A DNA stretch of 64,000 bases from positions 1 to 64,000 of the forward strand of contig JBBDYQ010000004.1 in the NCBI GenBank assembly GCA_040901445.1, given 5' to 3'. Below are positions 32,349 through 40,832 of the stretch, piece after piece. Each line of letters starts with the position of its first letter. Position 1 is the stretch's first letter. This DNA is from Thermoleophilaceae bacterium (GTDB taxonomy: Bacteria; Actinomycetota; Thermoleophilia; Solirubrobacterales; Thermoleophilaceae). Both the position numbers and the translations under genes were made by a program. Below the pieces are notes generated by a model. The model searched no databases. It saw only the letters and a program-made list of their open reading frames with translations, and was not told the DNA's origin.

Positions 32349-33149
32349 ATGGTGATGATCCTGTCCCCGCACCTCGACGACGCGGTCCTCTCCTGCTGGC
32401 AACTGCTCGCGGGCCCCGGGGAAGTGCGGGTGATCAACGTCTTCGACGGCTCGCCGCCGCCGGGCACCCCGCCGCCGTGGTGGGACACGATCACGGGTGC
32501 GACCGATCCCCGCGAGCGGTTGCTCGAGCGCCGGGAGGAGGACCGGGCAGCGCTTGGCGGGATCGGCCGCTCTGCGCTGGGACTCGGCTTGCTCGATGCC
32601 CAGTACCGGGACGAGGAGGTGCCGGTGAGCATGCTGGTCGCACGCCTGGGCGAGCACGTGCGGGCGGGCACGACGGTGTGCGCTCCGGCGGCGATCCATG
32701 CCCACGAGGATCACCGGCTGGTGCGCGCCGCCGCGATCGAGCTGGCACGCGGCGGACTGCCGCTCGTGCTCTACGCCGACCTGCCCCATGCGATCCGGCA
32801 TGGCTGGCCCGGTTGGGTGAGCGGTGAGCCGGATCCGCTCGCCGCCGCACAGGACTGGACCGCCGCGCTCGAGCAGGCCGGGCTTGCGGTGGAGCGCCTC
32901 GTGCCGCGCGTGCGGCCGCTCGACGCGGAGGCGCGCGGGCGCAAGCTGCGAGCCGTGGGCGCATACCGCACTCAGCGCGCGGGGCTGGACGCGCTCGCGT
33001 TTGCTCCGCTGGAGGTGCCCGGGACGCTGGCCTACGAGGTCACCTGGGAGGTGCCGCGCTCCGCACTGCCGTCAGCGGGCCGCCCGGAGGCCCTCGGCGA
33101 GCCGGTCGTCTCCGACCCCGGCGGCGAGGCGCTCGACCAGCCCGCGTGA
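32349..33149 (+). CDS. PIG-L/LmbE family deacetylase
   Basis: A 266-residue zinc-dependent N-acetylglucosaminyl deacetylase-like protein. The zinc/catalytic motif is SPHLDDAVLSC at residues 6-16 (HxDD), with the downstream His pair in CAPAAIHAHEDHRLVRAAA. The family includes MshB and Mca (mycothiol pathway), GlcNAc-PI deacetylase and antibiotic tailoring enzymes; which applies here is not evident. The ATG at 32349 starts four residues before the first strand. The last 78 bases overlap the convergent SARP/cyclase gene. Confidence 0.85.
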   Translation: MVMILSPHLDDAVLSCWQLLAGPGEVRVINVFDGSPPPGTPPPWWDTITGATDPRERLLERREEDRAALGGIGRSALGLGLLDAQYRDEEVPVSMLVARLGEHVRAGTTVCAPAAIHAHEDHRLVRAAAIELARGGLPLVLYADLPHAIRHGWPGWVSGEPDPLAAAQDWTAALEQAGLAVERLVPRVRPLDAEARGRKLRAVGAYRTQRAGLDALAFAPLEVPGTLAYEVTWEVPRSALPSAGRPEALGEPVVSDPGGEALDQPA

Positions 33150-36100
33150 GTCCGCCTGTAGCCGCTTCGCGTCGTCACCGGAGGCGGTGCGCCCGGATGC
33201 GGCCAGCGCCTCCCACTCGATCCCGGGCAGCCCGTGGCGCGCCGAGATGTCCCTCGCGCGGCTGAAAAGGTCGGCGGCCGCCCGCTGGTGGCCGCCGCCC
33301 TCCCGGCACAGGCCGAGGACGAGTGCCGCCGAGCCGGCCGCCTCATGCCACCCGGACCGTTCTGCCGCCGCGAGCACGGGAGCCAGCAGCTCCTCGCCGC
33401 GCTCGGGCCGGCCGGCCGCCGCGTGGAACCTCCCGAGCGCCACGGTGGCACCGAAGCCGAAGAGGAAGGCACCGCCGGGCGGCGCGGCCGTGGACGCGAG
33501 CAGATCCTCCGCGACGCCCGCCGCCTCCGCTGCGCCCTCCGGGTCGTCCCCGAGCCAGCGCGCCCAGGCAAGGTGCCCCGTGACCCTGTAGCGGTCCGAG
33601 CGGGTGGCGGCGCTCTCCGCGCCGGCCTCGAGTAGCTCCCTGGCGTCCCCGGCCGCGCCCAGGTCGAGCATGGTCCACCCGAGCGAGGCGCAGGTCCAGG
33701 CCTTCCAGCCGGTTCCGGCGGTCGCGGCCTCGACGGCGGAGCGGCCCGCGGCGAGCGCCTGCTCGTAGTGCCCCTGACTGCGGGCCAGCCAGCCCGTGGC
33801 ATCGCGTATCAGGGGGAGGGTGAGCGCGTCGCCGATCCGGCGGTTGATGGCGAGTGCTTCCTCCAGCCGCTGCGCCGCGTCGTCCCAGAGCGTGGAGGCC
33901 AGCGGCGCGAATGACGACTCGAGCAGGGTCCATTGCAGATACCAGAGGTCCCCGTCGCGGCGCTCGATCTCGCCGAGCTCGCGGGTCAGCGCCTCGAGGC
34001 GTTCCACGTCCCCGAGCTTGAGTGCCGCGAGCTTCAGGCCGTCCAGGGCCCGCGCGAGATCGCGGTCGTCTCCGGTCTTGCGCGCCAGGCCGAGCGCGCT
34101 CTCGCCGTCCTCGAGCGCGCGCGTGAGGTCGAGCTGGTTCGAGTGGACGAGCGCCAGGCGGCTCAGGATGGACACCTGCGCCGTCTCGTCTCCGAGCTCC
34201 TGCGCGATCTCGAGCGCCGCGCGGTGCCGGGCGGCCGAGCTCACCGCGTCGAACTGCATGTCAGCCACGGCCGTGAGGTTCAGGGCCTCCATCTCGAGCT
34301 GCCGGTCGCCCGCGGCGCGCGCGGCCTCGAGCGCCGTGCCGTAGTCGGCCCGGGCGGCCTCGGTGTCGCCGACCACGTGCCGCATCCAGCCGCGGTCGGC
34401 ATGCAGGCGCCGGATCCGGGCGTCGCCGGAGGGGACCAGACCGAGCTGCGCTCCGAGCTCGAGTGCTTCGCCGTACTGCTTCACCGCCGCCTCCACCGCG
34501 TGCGCTCTCGCTGCCGTGGCTGCGGCGGTGCAGCGGTACTCGAAGCTGCGCTCGGCCTCGCCTGCCGCGGCGAAGTGCCGGGCGAGTGCTCCCGCGTGCT
34601 CCTCGAGGTGTCCGGCGTGCAGCCCTTCGAGCGCCTCGCCCACTCGCCGATGCAGCCTTGCGCGCCGGGTTGCCGAGAGCTGTTCCTCGATGGTCTCCCG
34701 GATCAGCGCGTGGGCGAACGCGTAGCGGCCGGGCACATCCGGGGACTCGACCACCGCGTGCTCGCCGATGGCGCGCTCCATCAAGTCGAGCACGTCGTCG
34801 TCACTCGTCCCGGTGGCCCTCGCGACCGCCTCGAGCTCGAACTCCCGGCCGATCACGGCGGCGGTGGCCAGCGCCCGGCGGGCCGGCTCGTCGAGCCGGC
34901 GCAGTCGCCGCAGCACGAGGTCCTTCACGCTCTCGGGCACGGCCAGCTCACCCTCCTCGTCGAGGTGGCGCACGATCTCCTCCACGAAGAAGGGGTTGCC
35001 CTCGGTTCGCTCGGCCACTGCGCCGGCGAGCGCCTGGTCGACGTCCGCGTCCGTCCGTGCCCGGATGAGCGCGGCCACGTCGCCGGGCTCGAGCCCCGAT
35101 AGCGAGATCGTCTCCAGCATCCGCGCGCGGCGCAGCTCCGCGAGCGTGCCGGCCAGCGGATGGTCGCGGTCCACCTCGGTCTCCCGATACGTACCCAGCA
35201 CCAGCAGCGGCACGTCCTGCGCCGCGCGGGCGACATGCCGCAGTAGGAGCAGGGATGGCGAATCCGCCCAGTGGAGATCGTCGAGCACGAGGATCATGGG
35301 CCGCGTCCGGCTCGCCTCACGCAGGAGCGAGGCCACCGCGTCGAAGAGCAGGTAGCGCTCGCCCTCGGGATCCTCCCGCCGCCCGTCCGGCTCCGCGCCG
35401 CCGGCAAGCTCGGGCACCAGCCGCGCCAGCACCCCCCTGCGGGCTCCCACCTGAAGGCGCAACTCGTCGGGCGGGCAGGCGGCCACGTAGTGGCGCAGGG
35501 CCTCCACGAACGGCCCGTACGGGATCAGCGGCTCCTCGTAGCTGCGGCCGAGCAGCACCGTGGCGCCGCGCTCGTGCGCCCCGCAGCACAGCTGCGCGAC
35601 CAGCCTCGTCTTCCCGATCCCCGGCTCGCCGGCCACCGCGACGACACCCGGGTGGCCCGCGGACGCCTCGGCCCAGGCCCTCTCCAGCCTCCCGAGCGGC
35701 GCCTCGCGGCCGACGAACTCTCCCTGCTCGCGCGCAAGGTCCGCCGGCAGGGGCACGCGCTGCTCGCCCACGGGCTCCCACGCAAGCTCGCAGGCCGCCA
35801 CCGGCCTGGAGATGCCCTTCAGCGCCAGCTCCCCCACCGGCCGGAAGCCAAAGCCGCCCCGGTTCCCGATCAGCGCGGGCACGAGGTCGGAGGCCAGGAT
35901 CTGACCGCCCTCGGCGCGGTCGCAGAGCCGCTTGGCCACGACGACCGGGGTGCCGAAGTAGTCGCCCTCGTCGCGGATCGGCTCACCCACGTTGAGGCCG
36001 ACGCGCACCTGCAGCCAATCGTGCCCCTCGCGCGCGCTGTGGCGGTGCACCGCCTGCTGGATCCCGATCGCGCACGCCGCGGCGTCGAGGCTGCCGCCGA

Positions 36101-37004
36101 ACGCCACCATGAGCCCGTCGCCGAGGTTCTTCACCTCCTGGCCGGCGTGGCTGAGAGCCACCTCGCGCAGCAGCCCGAAGTGCACGCGGCGCAGCCGCTC
36201 CGCCTCGTCGTCGCCCAGGCGTTCGAGCAGCTCGGTGGAGCCCACCAGGTCGGTGAAGAGGAGGGTGACCGTCCCGGCGGCCGGGGCCGGCTGCCCGGCC
36301 GCGGCGGGCGTCTCGGCACGGAGGTCCTCCACCAGCGCCCTGGTGGCCGCCGACGGCACGATCCGCAGCTCCGTGCGCAGCCGCTCCGCGTGGCGCTCAT
36401 AGGCGCGCAGGGCGGCGGCCCGGTCACCGCTCGCGGCCAGGCGCCGGATCAGCTCGCGCTGGCTCTCCTCCACCAGCGGGTCGAGTGCCGTCATCCGCCG
36501 TGTGTGCGTGAGGGCGGCGGCCATGTCGCCGGCCTCCTCGGCCTCGGTGGCGAGCAGCGCGAGCAGCTCCGACACGCGCTCGCGCCACTCGTCCCGCGCA
36601 GCCAGGATCCACTCGTCGTCGAGCCCCGCGAGCACGTCTCCGCGCCAGAGCTCGAGTGCCTCCGCGCGCCGGCCGCTCTCGGCCAGCCGCCCGAACTCGG
36701 CCGCGTCCGTCCACACCTCCGTGCCCTCGGCAAGTCCGACGCGGTCGCGGGTTGCCACGAGATAGCGGTCGGCGTCCGCCCCGAGCGAGCGGCGCAGCGC
36801 CGACAGCGCGGCGCGCAGGCTGGTGCGCGCGCTCTCGTCGAGCACGTCGGGCCAGAAGCGGGCTGCCAGCTCGGAGCGCGCATGCGCGCGCGGCTCCAGG
36901 GCGAGCGCTCCGAGCAGGGAGCACGCCCTGCGGCTGCTTGGCGGGTCCACCGGGGTCCCGTCGAGCTCGAGCGCCAGCTCGCCCAGCACGCGCACCGCCA
37001 GCAT
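33072..37004 (-). CDS. SARP/BTAD - adenylate cyclase - AAA/TPR multidomain regulator
   Basis: A 1310-residue protein. Residues 1-95 form an OmpR-like winged helix (VRVLGELALELDGTPVD); 95-235 a BTAD helical domain (YERHAERLRTELRIVPSAAT); 243-408 a class III adenylate/guanylate cyclase (TLLFTDLVGSTELLERLGDD with metal Asp252, KNLGDGLMVAFGG with Asp296, VRVGLNVGEP); about 430-760 a LuxR/MalT-type AAA ATPase (Walker A GEPGIGKTR at 459-467, Walker B ILVLDDLHWAD); and 760-1310 TPR-like helical repeats. A standard C-terminal LuxR HTH is absent, so DNA binding would use the N-terminal SARP domain. It could couple cAMP synthesis to transcription. Its start lies 77 bp from that of the divergent hydrolase-glycosyltransferase gene. 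Confidence 0.9.
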   Translation of the reverse strand: MLAVRVLGELALELDGTPVDPPSSRRACSLLGALALEPRAHARSELAARFWPDVLDESARTSLRAALSALRRSLGADADRYLVATRDRVGLAEGTEVWTDAAEFGRLAESGRRAEALELWRGDVLAGLDDEWILAARDEWRERVSELLALLATEAEEAGDMAAALTHTRRMTALDPLVEESQRELIRRLAASGDRAAALRAYERHAERLRTELRIVPSAATRALVEDLRAETPAAAGQPAPAAGTVTLLFTDLVGSTELLERLGDDEAERLRRVHFGLLREVALSHAGQEVKNLGDGLMVAFGGSLDAAACAIGIQQAVHRHSAREGHDWLQVRVGLNVGEPIRDEGDYFGTPVVVAKRLCDRAEGGQILASDLVPALIGNRGGFGFRPVGELALKGISRPVAACELAWEPVGEQRVPLPADLAREQGEFVGREAPLGRLERAWAEASAGHPGVVAVAGEPGIGKTRLVAQLCCGAHERGATVLLGRSYEEPLIPYGPFVEALRHYVAACPPDELRLQVGARRGVLARLVPELAGGAEPDGRREDPEGERYLLFDAVASLLREASRTRPMILVLDDLHWADSPSLLLLRHVARAAQDVPLLVLGTYRETEVDRDHPLAGTLAELRRARMLETISLSGLEPGDVAALIRARTDADVDQALAGAVAERTEGNPFFVEEIVRHLDEEGELAVPESVKDLVLRRLRRLDEPARRALATAAVIGREFELEAVARATGTSDDDVLDLMERAIGEHAVVESPDVPGRYAFAHALIRETIEEQLSATRRARLHRRVGEALEGLHAGHLEEHAGALARHFAAAGEAERSFEYRCTAAATAARAHAVEAAVKQYGEALELGAQLGLVPSGDARIRRLHADRGWMRHVVGDTEAARADYGTALEAARAAGDRQLEMEALNLTAVADMQFDAVSSAARHRAALEIAQELGDETAQVSILSRLALVHSNQLDLTRALEDGESALGLARKTGDDRDLARALDGLKLAALKLGDVERLEALTRELGEIERRDGDLWYLQWTLLESSFAPLASTLWDDAAQRLEEALAINRRIGDALTLPLIRDATGWLARSQGHYEQALAAGRSAVEAATAGTGWKAWTCASLGWTMLDLGAAGDARELLEAGAESAATRSDRYRVTGHLAWARWLGDDPEGAAEAAGVAEDLLASTAAPPGGAFLFGFGATVALGRFHAAAGRPERGEELLAPVLAAAERSGWHEAAGSAALVLGLCREGGGHQRAAADLFSRARDISARHGLPGIEWEALAASGRTASGDDAKRLQADSRGLVERLAAGVGDDRLAEGLRAAR

Positions 37005-37081
37005 GGCGCAAGCCTACGCGGCTTCCACCGGATTCACGTTGCTTTCGCGCTGGGCGCACGCCGGAGTGGGAGGGTGGGCAC

Positions 37082-39256
37082 ATGAGCACCACCGAGCAGC
37101 CGATCGCCGAAGGAGTGGAGAAGGGCGAGCAGACGCGGGCCCGCTACCCCGACGAGGAGGGCTACATCGAGCGCAACGGGGTGCGCGTGTTCTACGAGGT
37201 CTACGGCTCCGGCGAGCCCACGATCCTCTTCCTGCCGACCTGGACGTTCGTGCACTCGAGGATCTGGAAGATGCAGATCCCCTACCTCGCCCGCCACCAT
37301 CGAGTCGTCGTGTTCGACCCGCGCGGCAACGGCAGGAGCGACCGCCCGGCAACCCGTGAGGCGTACGCGGAGCGCGAGTTCGCCCAGGACGCGCTCGACG
37401 TCATGGACGCCACCGGAACCGAGCGGGCCATCGTGGTGGGCCTGTCGCGCGGCGCCCAGCGGACGCTGCTGCTGGCCACCGAGCACCCCGAGCGGGTGAT
37501 CGGCGCCGTGTTCATCGGGCCCTTCTTTCCCGCGAGCCTGCTCGCCGGTCTGCGCTGGCGCCTGATGAACCACCCGCGTCTCCTGCGGCTCTTCTTCACG
37601 CCGCCGCCCGTCGCGCGGGGCTGGCTGAAGTTCAACGCCGTCCACTGGCGCCGCGACTACCGCGACTTCGTCGAGTGGTTCGGCGCGCGCGCGACGTCCC
37701 AGCCCCATTCCACGAAGGCGTTCGACGACGCGGCCGCCTGGGCGCTCGAGACCGATCCCGACTCGCTGATCCTGTCCGTGCTGGGGGAGCCGGCGGCGCC
37801 GGTCACCCGCCGTGACCAGCTCGCGCTGGCCCGCCGCGTGCGCTGCCCGGTGCTCGTGATCAACGGGACGAAGGACAAGGTCACCGCGTTCGCCGACGCC
37901 CGGGCGCTGGCGAAGGCCACCGGCGGCCGGCTGCTGCCCGTCGAGGGCGGCGATCACGCGCCGGAGGCCAGGCGCCCCGTCGAGGTGAACCTGGCCATCC
38001 GCGAGTTCGCCGACCCCACGTTCAGGCGGGACCCCACCGTGCACCGCTCCGACGGGCGCCCGCGCGCGCTGTTCGTCTCCTCGCCGATCGGGCTGGGCCA
38101 CGCGCGCCGCGACGTGGCGATCGCGCGCGAGTTGCGCGGCCTGGTGCCCGGCCTCCAGGTGGACTGGCTCGCCCAGGACCCGGTCACCCGCGTGCTGGAG
38201 GCCGACGGCGAGGCCATCCATCCGGCCAGCCGTCACCTGGCGAACGAGTCGGGCCACATGGAGTCCGAGTCGTCCGAGCACGACCTCCACTGCTTCCAGG
38301 CTTTCCGGCGTATGGACGAGATCCTCGCCGCCAACTTCATGCTCTTCGGCGACGTGGTCCGCGACGAGCGCTACGACCTCTGGATCGGCGACGAGGCGTG
38401 GGAGCTCGACTACTACCTCCACGAGAACCCGCGCGAGAAGCGGGCTCCCTTCGTATGGCTCACCGACTTCGTGGGCTTCCTGCCGATGCCTCGCGGCGGC
38501 GAGCGGGAGGCGGAGGTCGCTGCCGATCACAACGCGCAGATGGTCGAGCACGTGCGCGACAACCCGGGCCTGCGCGACCGCTCGCTGTTCGTGGGCAATC
38601 CCAGCGACATCGTGCCCGAGAGCCTGGGCCCCGGGCTGCCGCAGATCCGCGACTGGACCGAGCGCAACTTCGACTTCGCGGGGTACGTGACGGGCTTCGA
38701 CCAGGCCGAGCTGCGCGACCGCGAGCGCCTGCGCGCCGAGCTGGGCTACGGCCCGGATGAGCGCGTATGCCTCGTCACGGTGGGCGGCTCCGGCGTGGGC
38801 GCCCACTTGCTGCGGCGCGTGATCGCGGCCTTCCCCGAGGCACGCGGGCTCGTGCCCGGGCTGCGGATGGTGGTCGTCGCCGGCCCGCGCATCGACCCGG
38901 CGAGCCTGCCCGAGGCGGACGGCCTCGAGGTGCGGCCCTACGTCCACGACCTCTACCGGCACCTGGCCGCGTGCGACCTCGCGGTGGTCCAGGGCGGGCT
39001 CACCACCGCGATGGAGCTCACGGCGGCCAAACGGCCGTTCCTCTACTTCCCCCTCCGCCATCACTTCGAGCAGTGCGTCCACGTGCACCACCGGCTGAAG
39101 GGCTACGGCGCGGGGCGCAGCATGGAGTTCGACACCTCCACGCCGGCGGTCATCGCCGCTGCGATCGCGGAGGAGATCGGGCGCGAGGTGGACTATCGCG
39201 ACGTCGAGACCGACGGCGCCCGGCGCGCCGCGGAACGGATCGCCGACATGCTCTGA
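37082..39256 (+). CDS. Alpha/beta hydrolase - GT28/UGT-like glycosyltransferase fusion
   Basis: A 724-residue two-domain protein. Residues about 25-315 form an alpha/beta hydrolase: oxyanion region FLPTWTFVHSRIW, nucleophile Ser122 in VVGLSRGAQ, acid in INGTKDKVT, His in EGGDHAPEA. Residues about 327-724 form a GT-B glycosyltransferase of the MurG/UGT type: FVSSPIGLGHARRDVAIARE, VTVGGSGVGAHLL, RPYVHDLYRHLAACDLAVVQ, GGLTTAMELTAAKRPFLYFP. The ATG at 37082 follows GGGAGGGTGGG. The hydrolase part resembles those paired with nucleotide cyclases in actinobacteria, and here the cyclase-bearing regulator is the divergent neighbour. Substrate is unknown; one guess is a lipid or ester that is both hydrolysed and glycosylated. 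Confidence 0.85.
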   Translation: MSTTEQPIAEGVEKGEQTRARYPDEEGYIERNGVRVFYEVYGSGEPTILFLPTWTFVHSRIWKMQIPYLARHHRVVVFDPRGNGRSDRPATREAYAEREFAQDALDVMDATGTERAIVVGLSRGAQRTLLLATEHPERVIGAVFIGPFFPASLLAGLRWRLMNHPRLLRLFFTPPPVARGWLKFNAVHWRRDYRDFVEWFGARATSQPHSTKAFDDAAAWALETDPDSLILSVLGEPAAPVTRRDQLALARRVRCPVLVINGTKDKVTAFADARALAKATGGRLLPVEGGDHAPEARRPVEVNLAIREFADPTFRRDPTVHRSDGRPRALFVSSPIGLGHARRDVAIARELRGLVPGLQVDWLAQDPVTRVLEADGEAIHPASRHLANESGHMESESSEHDLHCFQAFRRMDEILAANFMLFGDVVRDERYDLWIGDEAWELDYYLHENPREKRAPFVWLTDFVGFLPMPRGGEREAEVAADHNAQMVEHVRDNPGLRDRSLFVGNPSDIVPESLGPGLPQIRDWTERNFDFAGYVTGFDQAELRDRERLRAELGYGPDERVCLVTVGGSGVGAHLLRRVIAAFPEARGLVPGLRMVVVAGPRIDPASLPEADGLEVRPYVHDLYRHLAACDLAVVQGGLTTAMELTAAKRPFLYFPLRHHFEQCVHVHHRLKGYGAGRSMEFDTSTPAVIAAAIAEEIGREVDYRDVETDGARRAAERIADML

Positions 39257-39272
39257 CGGCCCGCTATCCTCC

Positions 39273-39289
39273 TTAGGGCAAATCCCTAT
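39273..39289. promoter_or_regulatory. Possible operator TAGGG-N5-CCCTA upstream of rhodanese-E1 gene
   Basis: TTAGGGCAAATCCCTAT has 5-bp perfect arms (TAGGG/CCCTA) with a 5-base centre. It lies 18 bases before the ATG at 39308. It resembles, but does not match, the TTAGG-N4-CCTAA iron boxes at 28306 and 40799 because the spacing differs. Confidence 0.35.
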
Positions 39290-39307
39290 CGGCTTTCGAG
39301 GAATTAG

Positions 39308-40492
39308 ATGCCCAGCGGCGCAGAGCTAATCCGTCAGATCAAGGAGCGCATCCAGGAGGTGGACCCGAAGGAGGTCCACGGGGTCGCGAGCAATGGCAAC
39401 GAAGCCGTGATCGTGGACGTGCGCGAGCAGCACGAGTACGAGGAGGCCCATCTGCCGGGCGCCAAGCACGTGCCCCGCGGCCATCTCGAGTCGCGCATCG
39501 AGGGCGCCGCCCCCGACCGCTCGCAGCGCGTGATCCTCTACTGCGCGTCGGGCAGCCGCTCGGCGCTGGCCGCCGACACGCTCACGGCACTGCTCGGCTA
39601 CGAGAACGTCGAGTCCATGACCGGCGGCATCACGCTCTGGAAGGACCGCGGCTACGACGTCGAGGTCCCGCGCGCCCTCACCGCGGACCAGCGCACGCGC
39701 TACTCCCGCCACCTGCTCGTCCCCGAGATCGGCCTCGAGGGCCAGCTCAAGCTGCTCGACGCCAAGGTGCTGCTGCTGGGCGCCGGCGGCCTGGGCGCCC
39801 CGGTGGCGCTCTACCTGGCCGCGGCGGGCGTCGGCACGCTCGGCCTCGTTGACGACGACGTGGTGGACCTCTCCAACCTCCAGCGCCAGGTGGTCCACTC
39901 CAACGACCGCATCGGCATGCCCAAGGTGGACTCCGCGGAGATCGCCATCAAGGAGATCAACCCGGACGTCGAGGTGGTCAAGCACCAGACGCGCCTGGAC
40001 GCCTCCAACATCATGGAGATCATCGAGGGCTACGACGTGATCGTGGACGGCGTGGACAACTTCCCCACCCGCTACCTCCTCAACGACGCCACCGTGCGCC
40101 TGGACATCCCGGTGGTCTCCGCCTCCATCCTGGGGTTCGACGGGCAGCTGTCGGTGTTCAAGCCCCACGACGGGCCCTGCTACCGCTGCCTCTACCCGAC
40201 GCCGCCGCCGGCCGAGCTCGCGCCTTCGTGCGGGGCCAACGGCGTGCTCGGCGCGCTGCCGGGGACGATGGGGATGCTCCAGGCCACCGAGGTCGTGAAG
40301 CTGGTCATCGGCCAGGGCGAGCCGCTCGTCGGCCGGCTGCTCCTGTACGAGGCGCTCGGCGCCACGTTCACCGAGCTCAAGGTCCGGCGCGACCCCGGCT
40401 GCCCGGTCTGCTCGCGCGAGCCCGGGGACATCTCCGACGAGGAGATGGGCGTCTTCCCGGACTACGAGGCCTTCTGCGCCGCGTCCGGCTGA
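39308..40492 (+). CDS. Rhodanese - ThiF/MoeB-type sulfur carrier adenylyltransferase
   Basis: A 394-residue fusion. Residues about 5-118 form a rhodanese domain with active-site Cys79 in LYCASGSRSALA. Residues 124-394 form a ThiF/MoeB/E1 adenylyltransferase: SRHLLVPEIGLEGQLKL, nucleotide site LGAGGLGAPVALYLAAAGVG, DDDVVDLSNLQRQ, DGVDNFPTRY, zinc cysteines in CYRCLYP and CPVC. It should adenylate and thiolate the C-terminus of CysO, encoded 19 bp downstream. In MoeZ/MOCS3 the order is E1 then rhodanese; here it is reversed. GAGGA lies 5 bases before the ATG. The pathway continues with CysO (40512), CysM (44119) and Mec (47733). Confidence 0.92.
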   Translation: MPSGAELIRQIKERIQEVDPKEVHGVASNGNEAVIVDVREQHEYEEAHLPGAKHVPRGHLESRIEGAAPDRSQRVILYCASGSRSALAADTLTALLGYENVESMTGGITLWKDRGYDVEVPRALTADQRTRYSRHLLVPEIGLEGQLKLLDAKVLLLGAGGLGAPVALYLAAAGVGTLGLVDDDVVDLSNLQRQVVHSNDRIGMPKVDSAEIAIKEINPDVEVVKHQTRLDASNIMEIIEGYDVIVDGVDNFPTRYLLNDATVRLDIPVVSASILGFDGQLSVFKPHDGPCYRCLYPTPPPAELAPSCGANGVLGALPGTMGMLQATEVVKLVIGQGEPLVGRLLLYEALGATFTELKVRRDPGCPVCSREPGDISDEEMGVFPDYEAFCAASG

Positions 40493-40511
40493 GCTAGGGT
40501 CCCCGCCGCAC

Positions 40512-40787
40512 ATGCCGCTCGCGAAGATCCCACCGGTCCTGCGCCCGTCCACCGGCGGCGAGAAGGAGGTGCCCGTCGAGGGCGCCACGGTGGGGGACGC
40601 CCTGCGTGCGCTGGCGGAGCTGCACCCCGACACCCAGCGCCAGCTGTTCGCCGAGGACGGTGCGCTCAACCGCTACGTCAACGTCTACCTCAACGACGAG
40701 GACGTGCGGGTGCTCGACGGGCTGGACACGCCCGCGAGCGACAAGGACACGCTCGTGATCCTTCCGGCCATGGCCGGCGGCTCCTGA
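40512..40787 (+). CDS. cysO: CysO-like ubiquitin-fold sulfur carrier protein
   Basis: A 91-residue MoaD/ThiS-fold carrier. Conserved features: VGDALRALAELHPDTQRQLF, NRYVNVYLNDEDVR, LDTPASDKDTLVILPAMAGG. In the CysO pathway the C-terminal GG is converted to a thiocarboxylate that donates sulfur to O-phosphoserine on CysM; the adduct is then cleaved by Mec. This copy ends in GGS, one residue beyond the usual GG, so it would need trimming before activation. It lies between the E1-type gene and the iron-binding protein gene. Confidence 0.92.
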   Translation: MPLAKIPPVLRPSTGGEKEVPVEGATVGDALRALAELHPDTQRQLFAEDGALNRYVNVYLNDEDVRVLDGLDTPASDKDTLVILPAMAGGS

Positions 40788-40798
40788 GCGCAGGCGCG

Positions 40799-40825
40799 TT
40801 AGGCAACCCTAAGTTCGTCTACGCT
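40799..40825 (+). promoter_or_regulatory. IdeR/DtxR-like box and promoter of iron importer
   Basis: TTAGGCAACCCTAA (40799-40812) is a palindrome of the form TTAGG-N4-CCTAA. A -10-like TACGCT (40820-40825) follows 7 bases before the GTG at 40833, so transcription probably starts on the start codon. The box covers the -35 region, where an iron-loaded repressor would act. Confidence 0.75.
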
Positions 40826-40832
40826 GTGGCCC

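Noticed and set aside
39273-39289. A third IdeR-like iron box
   Set aside because: The arms TAGGG/CCCTA are spaced differently from the two good boxes; kept only as a low-confidence operator.
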